A DNA stretch of 64,000 nt from an uncultured Lachnospiraceae bacterium (lineage in GTDB: Bacteria; Bacillota; Clostridia; Lachnospirales; Lachnospiraceae): positions 22,052 through 86,051 of the forward strand of contig CANSTU010000006.1 in NCBI GenBank assembly GCA_947650005.1, given 5' to 3'. Below, one piece after another: positions 37,213 through 46,140 of this stretch (its first letter is position 1; each line of letters begins with the position of its first letter). The translations under genes were made by a program, and so were the position numbers. The notes beneath the pieces were generated by a model, which worked only from the letters and a program-made list of their open reading frames with translations, was not told the origin of the DNA and made no database searches.

Positions 37213-37289
37213 ATACGGAGAAGATTCGGCCAGGGAGTGCCGCTGAGTCTATTGCCGGGAACAGTGTGTTCCCCGAAGGTTCTTCGTAT
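37213..37289 (+). other. Structured leader of the sigma-factor gene
   Basis: ATACGGAGAA...TTCGG at 37213 pairs with CCGAA..TTCTTCGTAT ending at 37289, forming a long closing stem with a small internal loop. Inside it a perfect 7-bp hairpin GGGAACA/TGTTCCC (37257-37273) and another GC-rich arm can form. It ends 32 bases before the start codon. I could not match it to a riboswitch class. Confidence 0.45.
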
Positions 37290-37321
37290 CAAATAACATT
37301 GCACTTCAGAAAAGAGGAACG

Positions 37322-38167
37322 ATGAATCCATCTACAAATGAAGAGTTACTGGATCTGATCAAAAAAGCCACAGCAGGGGATAAGCCGTCGCTGGAGACCG
37401 TGATGCTCAGTGTACAGGATCTGGTATTTAATCTGTCCCTTCGTATGTTGGGGACCTTCCCGGACGCAGAGGATGCGTCCCAGGATATTCTTCTAAAGGT
37501 CATGACACATCTATCATCCTTTCGAGGGGAAAGCTCCTTTTCCACTTGGGTATTCCGCATTGCAGTGAACCATCTGAAGGATTACAAAAAGCATATGTTT
37601 GCCCAGTTCCCCTTAAGCTTTGAATTCTATGGGGATGATATCCAAAATGCCAAGACCGAAGATGTGCCGGATATGACTCAAAATGTGGAGAAGGCGATTC
37701 TTGCAGAAGAACTGAAACTATCCTGCACCAATGTGATGCTTCAGTGCCTGGATACCGAGAGTAGGTGCATATTCATCCTGGGGACCATGTTTCAGGTGGA
37801 CAGCAGGATTGCCGGTGATATCCTGGGAATCACTCCGGAGGCCTACCGCCAGCGTCTGTCGAGAGTACGCAAAAAGATGGCGGATTTCCTGACGGAATAC
37901 TGTGGCGAATATGGAAAGGGGAAATGCCGTTGCACGGACAGAGTGAATTATGCCATTCAGAGCCATCGGATACATCCCACCCAGCTCTACTTCCAAACGG
38001 CGGCTCCTGCCCAGGTGACGTTGGATGTGAAAAAGGCCATGGAGGAGATTGATGATCTGTCCCAGGAGTTTTCTTTTTGTAAGACGTTTCAGCCTCCGGA
38101 AAACCTGAAACGGTTTATAGAAGAATTTTTAAATGGGCCTTCTTTTTCCGTTGTCGGGAACAACTAG
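37322..38167 (+). CDS. ECF-type sigma-70 family RNA polymerase sigma factor with C-terminal extension
   Basis: 281 residues. Sigma region 2 lies at about 25-95 (NLSLRMLGTFPDAEDASQDI, then SFSTWVFRIAVNHLKDY), region 4 at about 130-190 (ESRCIFILGTMFQVDSRIAGDILGITPEAYRQRLSRVRKK in parts). A C-terminal extension of about 90 residues carries CGEYGKGKCRC with three Cys and may sense metals or redox, as in ECF groups with fused C-terminal domains. No anti-sigma gene is adjacent. RBS AGAAAAGAGG lies 4-5 bases before ATG. A structured leader precedes it. Confidence 0.88.
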   Translation: MNPSTNEELLDLIKKATAGDKPSLETVMLSVQDLVFNLSLRMLGTFPDAEDASQDILLKVMTHLSSFRGESSFSTWVFRIAVNHLKDYKKHMFAQFPLSFEFYGDDIQNAKTEDVPDMTQNVEKAILAEELKLSCTNVMLQCLDTESRCIFILGTMFQVDSRIAGDILGITPEAYRQRLSRVRKKMADFLTEYCGEYGKGKCRCTDRVNYAIQSHRIHPTQLYFQTAAPAQVTLDVKKAMEEIDDLSQEFSFCKTFQPPENLKRFIEEFLNGPSFSVVGNN

Positions 38168-38257
38168 AAAGGAAAAAGTATAAAATTTTTTGGCGCCATC
38201 ATTGCAAGGTAATTTTTCATCGTGCTGCCGTATAGGATGCGGCATGAAAGGATTTAT

Positions 38258-38941
38258 ATGAATACGCAGTTAATTTTGAACTACCTGAATAAATTAAGTG
38301 AGAATAATAACCGGGAATGGTATCATGCCCATAAGGAAGAATATAAAGAGGCAAACGCTCAATTTGAGGCATTGGTACAGGAACTGATTCTACGGATTGG
38401 AAAATTTGATAGCAATATTCTACCCAGGGAAGCAAAAGACTTAACCTTTAAGTTGGTGAGGGATACCCGGTTCAGCCATGACAAATCTCCCTATCATCCA
38501 GCATTCAGGGCGCATATCGGCCCGGAGGGGAAACTTCCTGTGCCGGTTGGTTATTATTTAATGATCAAACCGGGCGGACAATCCTTTCTTGGCGGAGGGC
38601 TTTTTGCAGATATGTTTAAAGATGCCACTTCTATGATTCGGGAACACATTGTGGAAAATGGCGAAGAATGGGAGAAGATCCTTCATGCGCCGGATTTTCA
38701 GAAGGCGTTTACCGTTCAGGGAACGGCTCTGAAAAATGTGCCTGCCGGCTATGATAGGGAACATCCACAGGCGGAATATCTGAAGTTTAAAAGCTGGTAT
38801 CTGGAATATCCGCTCCGGGATGACATAGTCGCTGACGATAAACTGTTTCTAGCAGAGGCAGTAAGGCTGTACCAGATCATGAAGCCCTTTCATGATTTTT
38901 TGAACCGGGCTCTGGAAGGTTTTCACATGCCTACGAGATAA
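38258..38941 (+). CDS. DUF2461 (TIGR02453) family protein
   Basis: 227 residues. Core features are LSENNNREWYHAHKEEYKEAN near the N-terminus (N..WF/Y..K/H..Y), RDTRFSHDKSPYHPAFRAHIG, and GYYLMIKPGGQSFLGGGLF. The family is widespread and uncharacterised; the RFSxDKxPY motif is its hallmark. No signal peptide. Start ATG 38258 with GAAAGGA 6 bases upstream; a GCTGCC/GGCAGC-like hairpin (GCCGTATAGGATGCGGC) precedes, resembling the leader cassette loosely. Monocistronic. Confidence 0.85.
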   Translation: MNTQLILNYLNKLSENNNREWYHAHKEEYKEANAQFEALVQELILRIGKFDSNILPREAKDLTFKLVRDTRFSHDKSPYHPAFRAHIGPEGKLPVPVGYYLMIKPGGQSFLGGGLFADMFKDATSMIREHIVENGEEWEKILHAPDFQKAFTVQGTALKNVPAGYDREHPQAEYLKFKSWYLEYPLRDDIVADDKLFLAEAVRLYQIMKPFHDFLNRALEGFHMPTR

Positions 38942-39075
38942 GGATAATTTGGACATCTTTGCGGCTTGAAATGATTTTTAGAGGTTCTTTAGAAATAATT
39001 CTGGTAAAATCGAGAAAAATCAGCAGTAGCTTTGAATAAACAGCTGATTGAGATTTTATACAGGAGGAGAACGAC

Positions 39076-39717
39076 ATGAAAAACAAAGCAGGAAAGATGA
39101 TTATGTTGACCGGAATGCTGTGCATTTTAGGTCTCGGGGTATGTGCCTGCGGTGAGGTAGGGAAGACGCCGAATGCCGAAGAGAGACAGGATATTTGGAG
39201 CGAGCCGATTCCAAAGGAGGATCAGGATTCGGTTCCGGAACCGGCGGTGGATCAAGAAGGAGAGGGTATCGAAAACGGATTGGAAAGTCCTGAAACATCG
39301 ACGGGCTCTCAAGATAATGAGAACAGCGGGAAAAATCCGGACAGCACACAGCCTATCACACAAAACACATCAACGGAATGGGTTGACAGCGCTCCCGTCC
39401 TGGAAGGAAATATTAAGGAACTTGGAGACGGGCAGTTTACAGTGATAGAGGCTGTGATAGATAAGTCAGACAACGGCGGGGATATTATGGTACTGCCTGG
39501 AGAAGGAGGAGATGACTCCGAGTTTAACAAGATTTCTGTTACATATGATGTCACCAGTCTCTTTATGATAAAAATAATCTATGATGGAGGCTCCAGAACC
39601 GAAATGTCGGCAGCAACGGCAGCAGATTTGGCGTCTGGCCAGCTGGTGAATATATGGGGAAGCTCTTCAAACGGCGTACTGAAAGCGACCCAGATCTGTA
39701 TAATAAAAGTTGTATAA
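39076..39717 (+). CDS. Lipoprotein of unknown function
   Basis: 213 residues. Signal peptide with lipobox VCAC (cleavage before Cys25 or so), then an acidic, low-complexity linker rich in Glu, Pro, Ser and Asn (residues 30-105), and a compact C-terminal domain of about 105 residues (VLEGNIKELGDGQFTVIEA ... IWGSSSNGVLKATQICI) of beta character. This domain pattern resembles clostridial lipoproteins that bind or buffer metals or nucleotides, but I cannot assign it. RBS GGAGGAGAACGAC before ATG. Anchored to the outer face of the membrane. Confidence 0.8.
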   Translation: MKNKAGKMIMLTGMLCILGLGVCACGEVGKTPNAEERQDIWSEPIPKEDQDSVPEPAVDQEGEGIENGLESPETSTGSQDNENSGKNPDSTQPITQNTSTEWVDSAPVLEGNIKELGDGQFTVIEAVIDKSDNGGDIMVLPGEGGDDSEFNKISVTYDVTSLFMIKIIYDGGSRTEMSAATAADLASGQLVNIWGSSSNGVLKATQICIIKVV

Positions 39718-40111
39718 CTAATTTACTACCCTCTTTTGATAAGGAATAATCCAGTAAGAGAGCCATGTTGGGATATTTTCTTGATCAGGAGAGGGTTATT
39801 GGTTGGAAAATGTCTGTGTAGCCATTTTTCAACCATGAATTTATGCCTGCTGAAGCATGAAAGGATTTTTAGAAAGCATATTTTATATCAGAGGGCTATT
39901 GAATTCGTTGCGCGTATCTACAGAACATTATCAGGGAATTATACAATCGTTATTACATATATAAGGTTAAAAATGTAAAAAAATATGATAAAAAGAATAT
40001 AAGATTATGTAATTATGATATATACTTAGACTTGATTTTATTGCGATTCCGTTTTAGAATAAACATTATGGGGAATTGGGAGAATCCAAAAATAAATAAG
40101 GAGGCTGTTGT
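39718..40111. other. Gap without a confident gene
   Basis: 394 AT-rich bases. A 35-codon frame from 39855 (MKGFLESIFYIRG) and an 80-codon frame at 39736 lack an RBS and family features. Just before 40112 GGAGG serves the response regulator. Promoters for the signalling operon must lie here; none is clear enough to place. Confidence 0.4.
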
Positions 40112-40474
40112 ATGCGTAAACGTATTTTAGTAGTAGATGATGATGAAATGAATTTGAAAAGAACGAGGATGATCCTAGAGAAACATTATAATGTACTTCT
40201 TGCAGAATCAGGGAGAGAAGCGCTTGATAAAATCAAGAGTGAAAAGATCGATCTGATCCTCCTCGATATAGCAATGCCGATCATGGACGGCATCGAAACT
40301 TTTCGGCGTATGAAGGATTCTTCTGTAGAAACTCCCGTTATTTTTCTGACAGCCTCCGGATATGAGGATGATGTACGGACTGCAATTAGCCTGGGAGCCG
40401 TTAATTATCTGAAGAAACCGTTTTTCCCGGATGAACTGTTGAAGCGGGTTGCATTGGGGCTTGAAAAGAAATGA
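40112..40474 (+). CDS. Stand-alone response-regulator receiver domain (CheY-like)
   Basis: 120 residues, a single REC domain: acidic cluster DDDEMN (9-14), phospho-acceptor Asp52 (LILLDIAMPIMDG), the Thr/Ser position in FLTASGYEDD, and the KKPF lysine near 102. No DNA-binding or enzymatic output domain, so it works by protein contact or as a phosphate carrier. RBS AAGGAGG precedes the ATG at 40112. Its stop overlaps the next kinase gene by 4 bases, so the pair is translationally coupled. Confidence 0.93.
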   Translation: MRKRILVVDDDEMNLKRTRMILEKHYNVLLAESGREALDKIKSEKIDLILLDIAMPIMDGIETFRRMKDSSVETPVIFLTASGYEDDVRTAISLGAVNYLKKPFFPDELLKRVALGLEKK

Positions 40475-43407
40475 GAGCAAAAGGACAGACCAGTATACAT
40501 CTTCTTCTGGCCAGTATTGTTACCACGTTTGGAGTAATGCTGATCCTGATTATCATGTCTATGTCATGGGAACTGTGGATGATCCCGGTCATTTTGATTG
40601 GTAATACCCTCGTGTGGTGCCTTCATATCGGAAGGGCTGGTTCGGATATATTTTATGAAAACCTGTGCTCCGGATTGCTGATGGTTGGCTTCTTTTTCTT
40701 CGGCGTACACGAGATCACCCTTTTTGATATACCTGCTATAGCATGTATGATGCTGCTTATTTTTTCCATGTTTGATAAAAAGAGACTGTTATATATGACA
40801 GTCTCTCTGTATGTGCTGATTCTGCTGTATCATAGCTTTGTCCTACATACGATCAATCATGATATGAGCACGCAGGATATCATACGTCTGGGATTTGGGT
40901 CCACCGTAGTGGCAGGTTCGATGGCGATCGCAAGATACCGGATCAAGAGGAGGCAGGAGACGCGGATCAAGCATGAGAGCACTCTCGCGCAGTTGGAGAA
41001 GGCGGGACAGCAAAATGCGGAATTTCTGTCCAATGTGTCTCATGAACTTCGTACGCCGATTAATATGGTACTCGGGATCAGCGAGGTCATATTGGAAAAG
41101 GACATATCTCCGGAAATTCGGAAGGATATGCGGTCGATCAAGATGGCGGGTAAGCGCCTGTCCAACCAGATCAATAATATGCTTGACTATACGGAGATTA
41201 TGGAGGGTACATTAACCCCGGCAAAAGAATCCTATATGATCACATCGGTACTCAATGATATTATTACGATGACGGCCATGCAGAGCAGCAAACATCAATT
41301 GGAGATGGTGTTTGACCTGGATCCGAAGACGCCTGCGGTTTTAATCGGAGATGCGGAAAAGATTTCCCATGTCCTTAAAATCCTCCTGGAGAATTCCATC
41401 AAATTTACGGAAGAAGGAGGAATCAATATTTGTATAGGATTCCGGCAGGAAACCTACGGAATCAATCTGCTCATAGATATTTATGATACAGGGATCGGTA
41501 TGACGGATTCTCAGATGAAACAGATGTGCGACGATTTTTATCAGGCGGATACCGGGAGCAGCCGTTTTGCAGGAGGGTTGGGATTGGGCCTTCCTATTGC
41601 CCGAGGGCTGCTGCATGCTATGGGCGGGTTTATTCATTTTGACAGTAAAGAGCAGCAGGGCCTGCAGGCCCATATCACCATTCCTCAGGGAGTGGAGAAT
41701 GATATGCCTTCCATGATGATTTCCGATCCGGAACGGTTGTGCATTGCCTGCTATTTCCGTCCCGAGAAATACAGCAGCGATGAGGTCAGAAGTTATTATG
41801 ACAAGATGATCTTACATATGGTAGAAGGGCTTAGCATAGAGGGATATCAGGCTCATAATTTTGAAGGACTGCTCAAGTTGCAAAGCAGCCATGCGCTGAC
41901 CCATGTGTTTATCGCCCAGGCAGAGTATGAAGAAAATCGCCATTATTATGAAGAACTGACTGAAAAGCTTCAAGTGGTGGTCATTGCGGAGCGAGAGTTT
42001 ATGCCGGAGTATGGCAGCAGACTTTTAGTAATACATAAGCCATTCTTTGCTCTTTCCGTAGTGAATCTGCTGAATGGCGAAGTAAAGGCAAATGGATTTG
42101 GAGAAGCACAGGCGGCTGGCCGTAAGCCGTTTTTATGCGAAGGAGTACGCGTCTTGGCTGTGGACGACGAAGAGATGAATCTTGTGGTGGCTAAAGGAGT
42201 CCTGGGCAGCTATGGGATCCAGGTGGATACCTGCTTAAGCGGAAGGGAAGCGGTAGAACGATGTGCATCCACTTCCTATGATATCGTTTTCCTTGATCAT
42301 ATGATGCCGGGTTTTGATGGTGTAGAGACGTTAAAACAGATCCGTGAGATGAAAAACGGAATGTATCAGGAACTGCCGGTGATCGCTTTGACCGCAAACA
42401 CCATTAGCGGAGCGAGAGAGATGTTCCGGAACGAGGGATTCACGGAATTCATACCGAAACCTATTGATCGTGCCGTCCTTGAAAGAGTACTTCGTAAAGT
42501 GTTGCCAATGCGCTGTATCCAGTATGGCCACATGTCCGCGGCTTCAGAGGATCTGCCTAAAGGCGCCTTATCTCCTTCCGGATTCCCGCAGAGGGGAGCG
42601 AAGAAAAAGAATGCTGCTTTGGATCCGGATACAGATGTGTATAAAGATGCTATGCTGGAGGATATGATTCCGGAGAGGAATGGCCTGGAGGAGCGGATTT
42701 CAATAGAGAGCCTGCAGGAATCAGATATTCAACAAGAGAGCATTTCAGAGGAGAGTCCACAAGAAACGAGTGTTATGAAAGAGGACAATTCAAAAGAAAG
42801 TCCACAGAATGCAAGCGTTCCCGAAGAAGATATTTTAGAAGGAAGCCCTCAGAAACCGGATGTTTCAGAAGATTCCATGCGGGAAAGTGATGGAGAAGAA
42901 GAGATTTTAATAGAAAATAGCATTTCGGAAGAGGTGGTACCAGAGGAGTTGATTCCTCAGGAGGAACATTTTGAAATGCCAGAGCAGATTATGCAGGAGG
43001 AGACCGTTTGGGAGGATCCTCTTCCAGAGGAGACGATTCCTGTAAGCGGCTCCACAGTATCTTTTTCCAATCTTAGACGGATTGGAATCAACGTACAACT
43101 GGGTTTGGACTACTGTTGCGGGGAAGAGGAGTTTTACCTGGAAATGCTTCGAATGTTCTGTGAGCAGGCTGTGGATAAGAGAGCAGAGATCGTTTTTCTG
43201 TATGAGTCTGCCAACTGGACGGATTATACGGTCAAGGTTCATGCATTAAAAAGCACATCCTTGACCATTGGGGCTGAAAGACTCGCAGAACAGGCGAAAA
43301 TGCTGGAACAGGCCGGGAAGAAGGGAAATATAGAATATGTCCGGCATGGTCATCCCATTTTGCTGCGCATGTATGACGAGGTCTGTGAGACGATTACCGG
43401 ATTATAG
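40471..43407 (+). CDS. Hybrid sensor histidine kinase with receiver and Hpt domain
   Basis: 978 residues. Membrane part: about six hydrophobic segments in residues 8-160. HisKA at about 180-245 with SNVSHELRTP (His191), HATPase with ENSIKFT, GIGM and GGLGLGLPI, a degenerate middle domain (about 430-545), a receiver at about 555-680 with acceptor Asp609 (VFLDHMMPG), a linker of about 125 residues (730-855) made of repeated Glu/Ser/Pro blocks (SPQET, SPQNA, SPQKP), and a C-terminal Hpt with His924 (VHALKSTS). This is a complete multistep phosphorelay on one chain. No extracellular sensor domain is visible beyond short loops. The receiver upstream is the probable target. Confidence 0.93.
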   Translation: MRAKGQTSIHLLLASIVTTFGVMLILIIMSMSWELWMIPVILIGNTLVWCLHIGRAGSDIFYENLCSGLLMVGFFFFGVHEITLFDIPAIACMMLLIFSMFDKKRLLYMTVSLYVLILLYHSFVLHTINHDMSTQDIIRLGFGSTVVAGSMAIARYRIKRRQETRIKHESTLAQLEKAGQQNAEFLSNVSHELRTPINMVLGISEVILEKDISPEIRKDMRSIKMAGKRLSNQINNMLDYTEIMEGTLTPAKESYMITSVLNDIITMTAMQSSKHQLEMVFDLDPKTPAVLIGDAEKISHVLKILLENSIKFTEEGGINICIGFRQETYGINLLIDIYDTGIGMTDSQMKQMCDDFYQADTGSSRFAGGLGLGLPIARGLLHAMGGFIHFDSKEQQGLQAHITIPQGVENDMPSMMISDPERLCIACYFRPEKYSSDEVRSYYDKMILHMVEGLSIEGYQAHNFEGLLKLQSSHALTHVFIAQAEYEENRHYYEELTEKLQVVVIAEREFMPEYGSRLLVIHKPFFALSVVNLLNGEVKANGFGEAQAAGRKPFLCEGVRVLAVDDEEMNLVVAKGVLGSYGIQVDTCLSGREAVERCASTSYDIVFLDHMMPGFDGVETLKQIREMKNGMYQELPVIALTANTISGAREMFRNEGFTEFIPKPIDRAVLERVLRKVLPMRCIQYGHMSAASEDLPKGALSPSGFPQRGAKKKNAALDPDTDVYKDAMLEDMIPERNGLEERISIESLQESDIQQESISEESPQETSVMKEDNSKESPQNASVPEEDILEGSPQKPDVSEDSMRESDGEEEILIENSISEEVVPEELIPQEEHFEMPEQIMQEETVWEDPLPEETIPVSGSTVSFSNLRRIGINVQLGLDYCCGEEEFYLEMLRMFCEQAVDKRAEIVFLYESANWTDYTVKVHALKSTSLTIGAERLAEQAKMLEQAGKKGNIEYVRHGHPILLRMYDEVCETITGL

Positions 43408-43429
43408 TTGAGAAACAGGAGGAACCACG

Positions 43430-46135
43430 GTGTTGAAAAAGTGGTTTGAAACAATCTACGACCATAGGATTAGTTTGAAAGAACGTATGTTTCGTGTGGT
43501 CACAGGCATAAGTATGATTGCTTTAATCATCATACTGCCTATGGGAAGAAGCTTTATGAATCTGTTGATCCTGGCAGCAAGTCTTCTTTGTATGGCAGTG
43601 GTCACGAAGATCAGCATTCGAAAGGAATGCATTAATACGGGAGCCACGATCATAACAGTACTTCTTCTTCTGCTTTTCCCAATAAGCTTTTTTACAGCAG
43701 GTGGGTTTTATAGCGGAATGCCTGAGTGGTTTGTGCTCTGCTTTGTGTATATTAGTATTACCCTTGAAGGCAGGCGAAAGGGTGTGTTTTTCTTGCTCTG
43801 CACGGCGGAGATACTCTTATGTTATTATATAGCCCTCTATTATCCGAAATTCGTCGCAGGGAATACGCGGGTTCATTCATTCTTTGATTCTGCTACTTCC
43901 GTTATTTTGGTAGGTATATTGACCAGCGTATTGCTAATGTTTCTAAACAGGCTTTATGAGGAAGAAAACGAGCTTTCGAGGCAGCAGAAAAAGGAGATAG
44001 AGGAGCTAAACAAGGCGGAGAATCATTTTTTTTCCAGCATGAGCCATGAGATTCGTACGCCTATTAATACGATCATCGGATTAAATGAGATCATCCTTCG
44101 GGGAGATATTCCAGAGGATGTTGCAGAGAATGCGAGGAATATCCAGGGCGCCAGCAAAATGCTGCTCACGCTCATTAACGATATTTTGGATCTGTCCAAG
44201 ATCAAATCGGGTAAAATGGAGATCATAAATGTTTCCTATGAGACAGGTGCGCTTTTATCGGAAATCGTCAATATGATCTGGATCAAAGCAAAGGAAAAGG
44301 GGTTGGAGTTCCGGCTCCATGTGGATTCCTCTATTCCCAGCATGCTCTGCGGCGACGAGGTCCGTATCAAGCAGATTTTAATTAATCTGTTGAATAATGC
44401 TGTAAAATATACGAGCGAGGGATCTGTTACGCTTTCCATCCGTTGTGAACGTCTGACGGTGAACAGAGTACGGGTCTGGTATTCCATAGAGGATACGGGC
44501 CAGGGCGTAAAGAAGGAAAACATCCCTTATATTTTCAACGCATTTAAAAGGGTTAATGAGGAAAAGAACCGTCATATTGAAGGCACCGGTCTGGGGCTTA
44601 GCATTGTTCATCAGCTGGTAGAGCTGATGGGCGGGGAAATCAGCGTCAACAGCGTCTATACTAAGGGATCGACCTTTCTTGTCATGCTGGAGCAAGACAT
44701 TATAGATGAGAAAGAACTAGGAACATTTACGCTGGCTTCCCGCGTGAGAAGCCACAATGGAGAGCAGTACAGGCAGAGTTTTGAAGCATCGGAGGCGCAT
44801 GTACTCGTTGTGGATGATAACGATATGAATCTGATGGTAGTGCGGAAGCTGCTTTCGGCGACAAAGATTCAAATCGACACGGCATTGAGCGCCGCCCAAT
44901 GTCTGAAACTGACACAGGATCAACATTATGATGTGATCCTGATGGATCACTTGATGCCAGAGATGGATGGGATCCAATGCCTTCATGCACTGCGTACACA
45001 GCCAGGTGGATTGTGCCAGGATGTACCTGTGATCGCATTGACTGCCAATGCAGGAAGCGATAATCAGCTTCTTTACCGAAAAGAAGGCTTCAGCGGATAC
45101 CTGGCAAAACCGGTCAGTGGCGCTCTTCTGGAAGCGGCTGTCCTGAGTGTTCTGCCAAAGGAACTGGTAAGGCTGTGCGAGGAAGCCGGTCAATCAGAGA
45201 TTGGAAAGGATGTTCTGATCTTTGAACAGGCACAAAGGCACTCTCTGATGATTACAACGGACAGCGTGTGTGATCTTCCTGAATCTTTAAAGAAGGAATT
45301 TGGCATCTGTATATGCCCTTATTATGTCTGCACAAGCCAGGGACGGTTTCTGGATGAACTGGAACTGAAAGCAGATGAACTTCTTTCGCATATAGCCCTG
45401 GGAGAAGACGGCTTCTCCCAGGCTCCGGATGTCGAGGACTATGAAAGATTTTTTGCCCAGAGGCTGACGGAAGCCCAGAACATAATCCACATCACGATGG
45501 CAAAACATGTCAGCCAGGGATACTATAATGCCCTTGAAGCAGCTAAGTCCTTTGAAAACGTCACGGTGTTGGATTCCGGGCATCTATCTAGCAGTATGGG
45601 CCTGGTGGTATTATTTGCCGCCTCTATGGCAGAAAGCCACATCACAAAGACGGAGATTGTGAAAGCGGTGAAAAGGCTGAGACGTCATATATCATCTGCT
45701 TTTATCATTGACAGTACGCATATGATGTGTCAGGCAGGACGGATACCCAAGCGTATACAGATTCTCTGCGATGCGCTGCTGCTGCATCCGATCATTATGC
45801 TTAGAAACAGCAGAATGGTGGTAGGAGGCATGGAGATGGGAGATTTTGCACATGTTGCGAAGCGCTATGTGCGTAAGATGCTCATGAATGCAAGGAATAT
45901 AGACAGACGGATCCTGTTCATTACATATTCTGGAATGGATGCGAAAAGCCTTCAGTACATTCAAGAACTGGTGCGGCAATACTGCCCTTTTGAGCGCGTC
46001 TATTTGCAAAAAGCGTCATCCGCCATTGCCAGCAACTGCGGTCCAAGCTCCTTTGGTTTGCTGTATATGAGAAAAAATGAGGCTGTTCTTTCTCTTTCAG
46101 AAGCTTCGAGGCCGGAAATGTCGAATGGAACTTAA
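43430..46135 (+). CDS. Hybrid histidine kinase fused to a DegV (fatty-acid-binding) domain
   Basis: 901 residues. Residues 1-180 hold about six membrane segments; HisKA has SSMSHEIRTP (His206); HATPase has NLLNNAVKYT, IEDTGQGV and GTGLGLSIV; the receiver at about 455-580 carries Asp506 (LMDHLMPEMDG). From about residue 604 a full DegV-type domain follows: ITTDSVCDLP, a VSQGYYNALEAA loop, VLDSGHLSSSMG, CQAGRIPK, LLLHPIIML, and CGPSSFGLLYM near the end. DegV/FakB proteins bind fatty acids. GTG 43430 follows AGGAGG by 7 bases. The kinase-receiver-DegV order suggests a lipid-sensing output or input, which is inference. Confidence 0.9.
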   Translation: MLKKWFETIYDHRISLKERMFRVVTGISMIALIIILPMGRSFMNLLILAASLLCMAVVTKISIRKECINTGATIITVLLLLLFPISFFTAGGFYSGMPEWFVLCFVYISITLEGRRKGVFFLLCTAEILLCYYIALYYPKFVAGNTRVHSFFDSATSVILVGILTSVLLMFLNRLYEEENELSRQQKKEIEELNKAENHFFSSMSHEIRTPINTIIGLNEIILRGDIPEDVAENARNIQGASKMLLTLINDILDLSKIKSGKMEIINVSYETGALLSEIVNMIWIKAKEKGLEFRLHVDSSIPSMLCGDEVRIKQILINLLNNAVKYTSEGSVTLSIRCERLTVNRVRVWYSIEDTGQGVKKENIPYIFNAFKRVNEEKNRHIEGTGLGLSIVHQLVELMGGEISVNSVYTKGSTFLVMLEQDIIDEKELGTFTLASRVRSHNGEQYRQSFEASEAHVLVVDDNDMNLMVVRKLLSATKIQIDTALSAAQCLKLTQDQHYDVILMDHLMPEMDGIQCLHALRTQPGGLCQDVPVIALTANAGSDNQLLYRKEGFSGYLAKPVSGALLEAAVLSVLPKELVRLCEEAGQSEIGKDVLIFEQAQRHSLMITTDSVCDLPESLKKEFGICICPYYVCTSQGRFLDELELKADELLSHIALGEDGFSQAPDVEDYERFFAQRLTEAQNIIHITMAKHVSQGYYNALEAAKSFENVTVLDSGHLSSSMGLVVLFAASMAESHITKTEIVKAVKRLRRHISSAFIIDSTHMMCQAGRIPKRIQILCDALLLHPIIMLRNSRMVVGGMEMGDFAHVAKRYVRKMLMNARNIDRRILFITYSGMDAKSLQYIQELVRQYCPFERVYLQKASSAIASNCGPSSFGLLYMRKNEAVLSLSEASRPEMSNGT

Positions 46136-46140
46136 ATGAT

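Noticed and set aside
37213..37289. Assignment of the sigma-factor leader to a known riboswitch
   Set aside because: I compared it from memory with several classes (fluoride, ZTP, yybP-ykoY, guanidine) and none of the conserved core sequences is present.
32957..37300. Direct repeat of the tRNA-Arg 3' end as an attachment site
   Set aside because: I looked for the tRNA end sequence at the far side of the island and found none, so no att sites are claimed.
39736..39978. An 80-codon frame after the lipoprotein gene
   Set aside because: No RBS, unusual composition, no similarity that I recognise.
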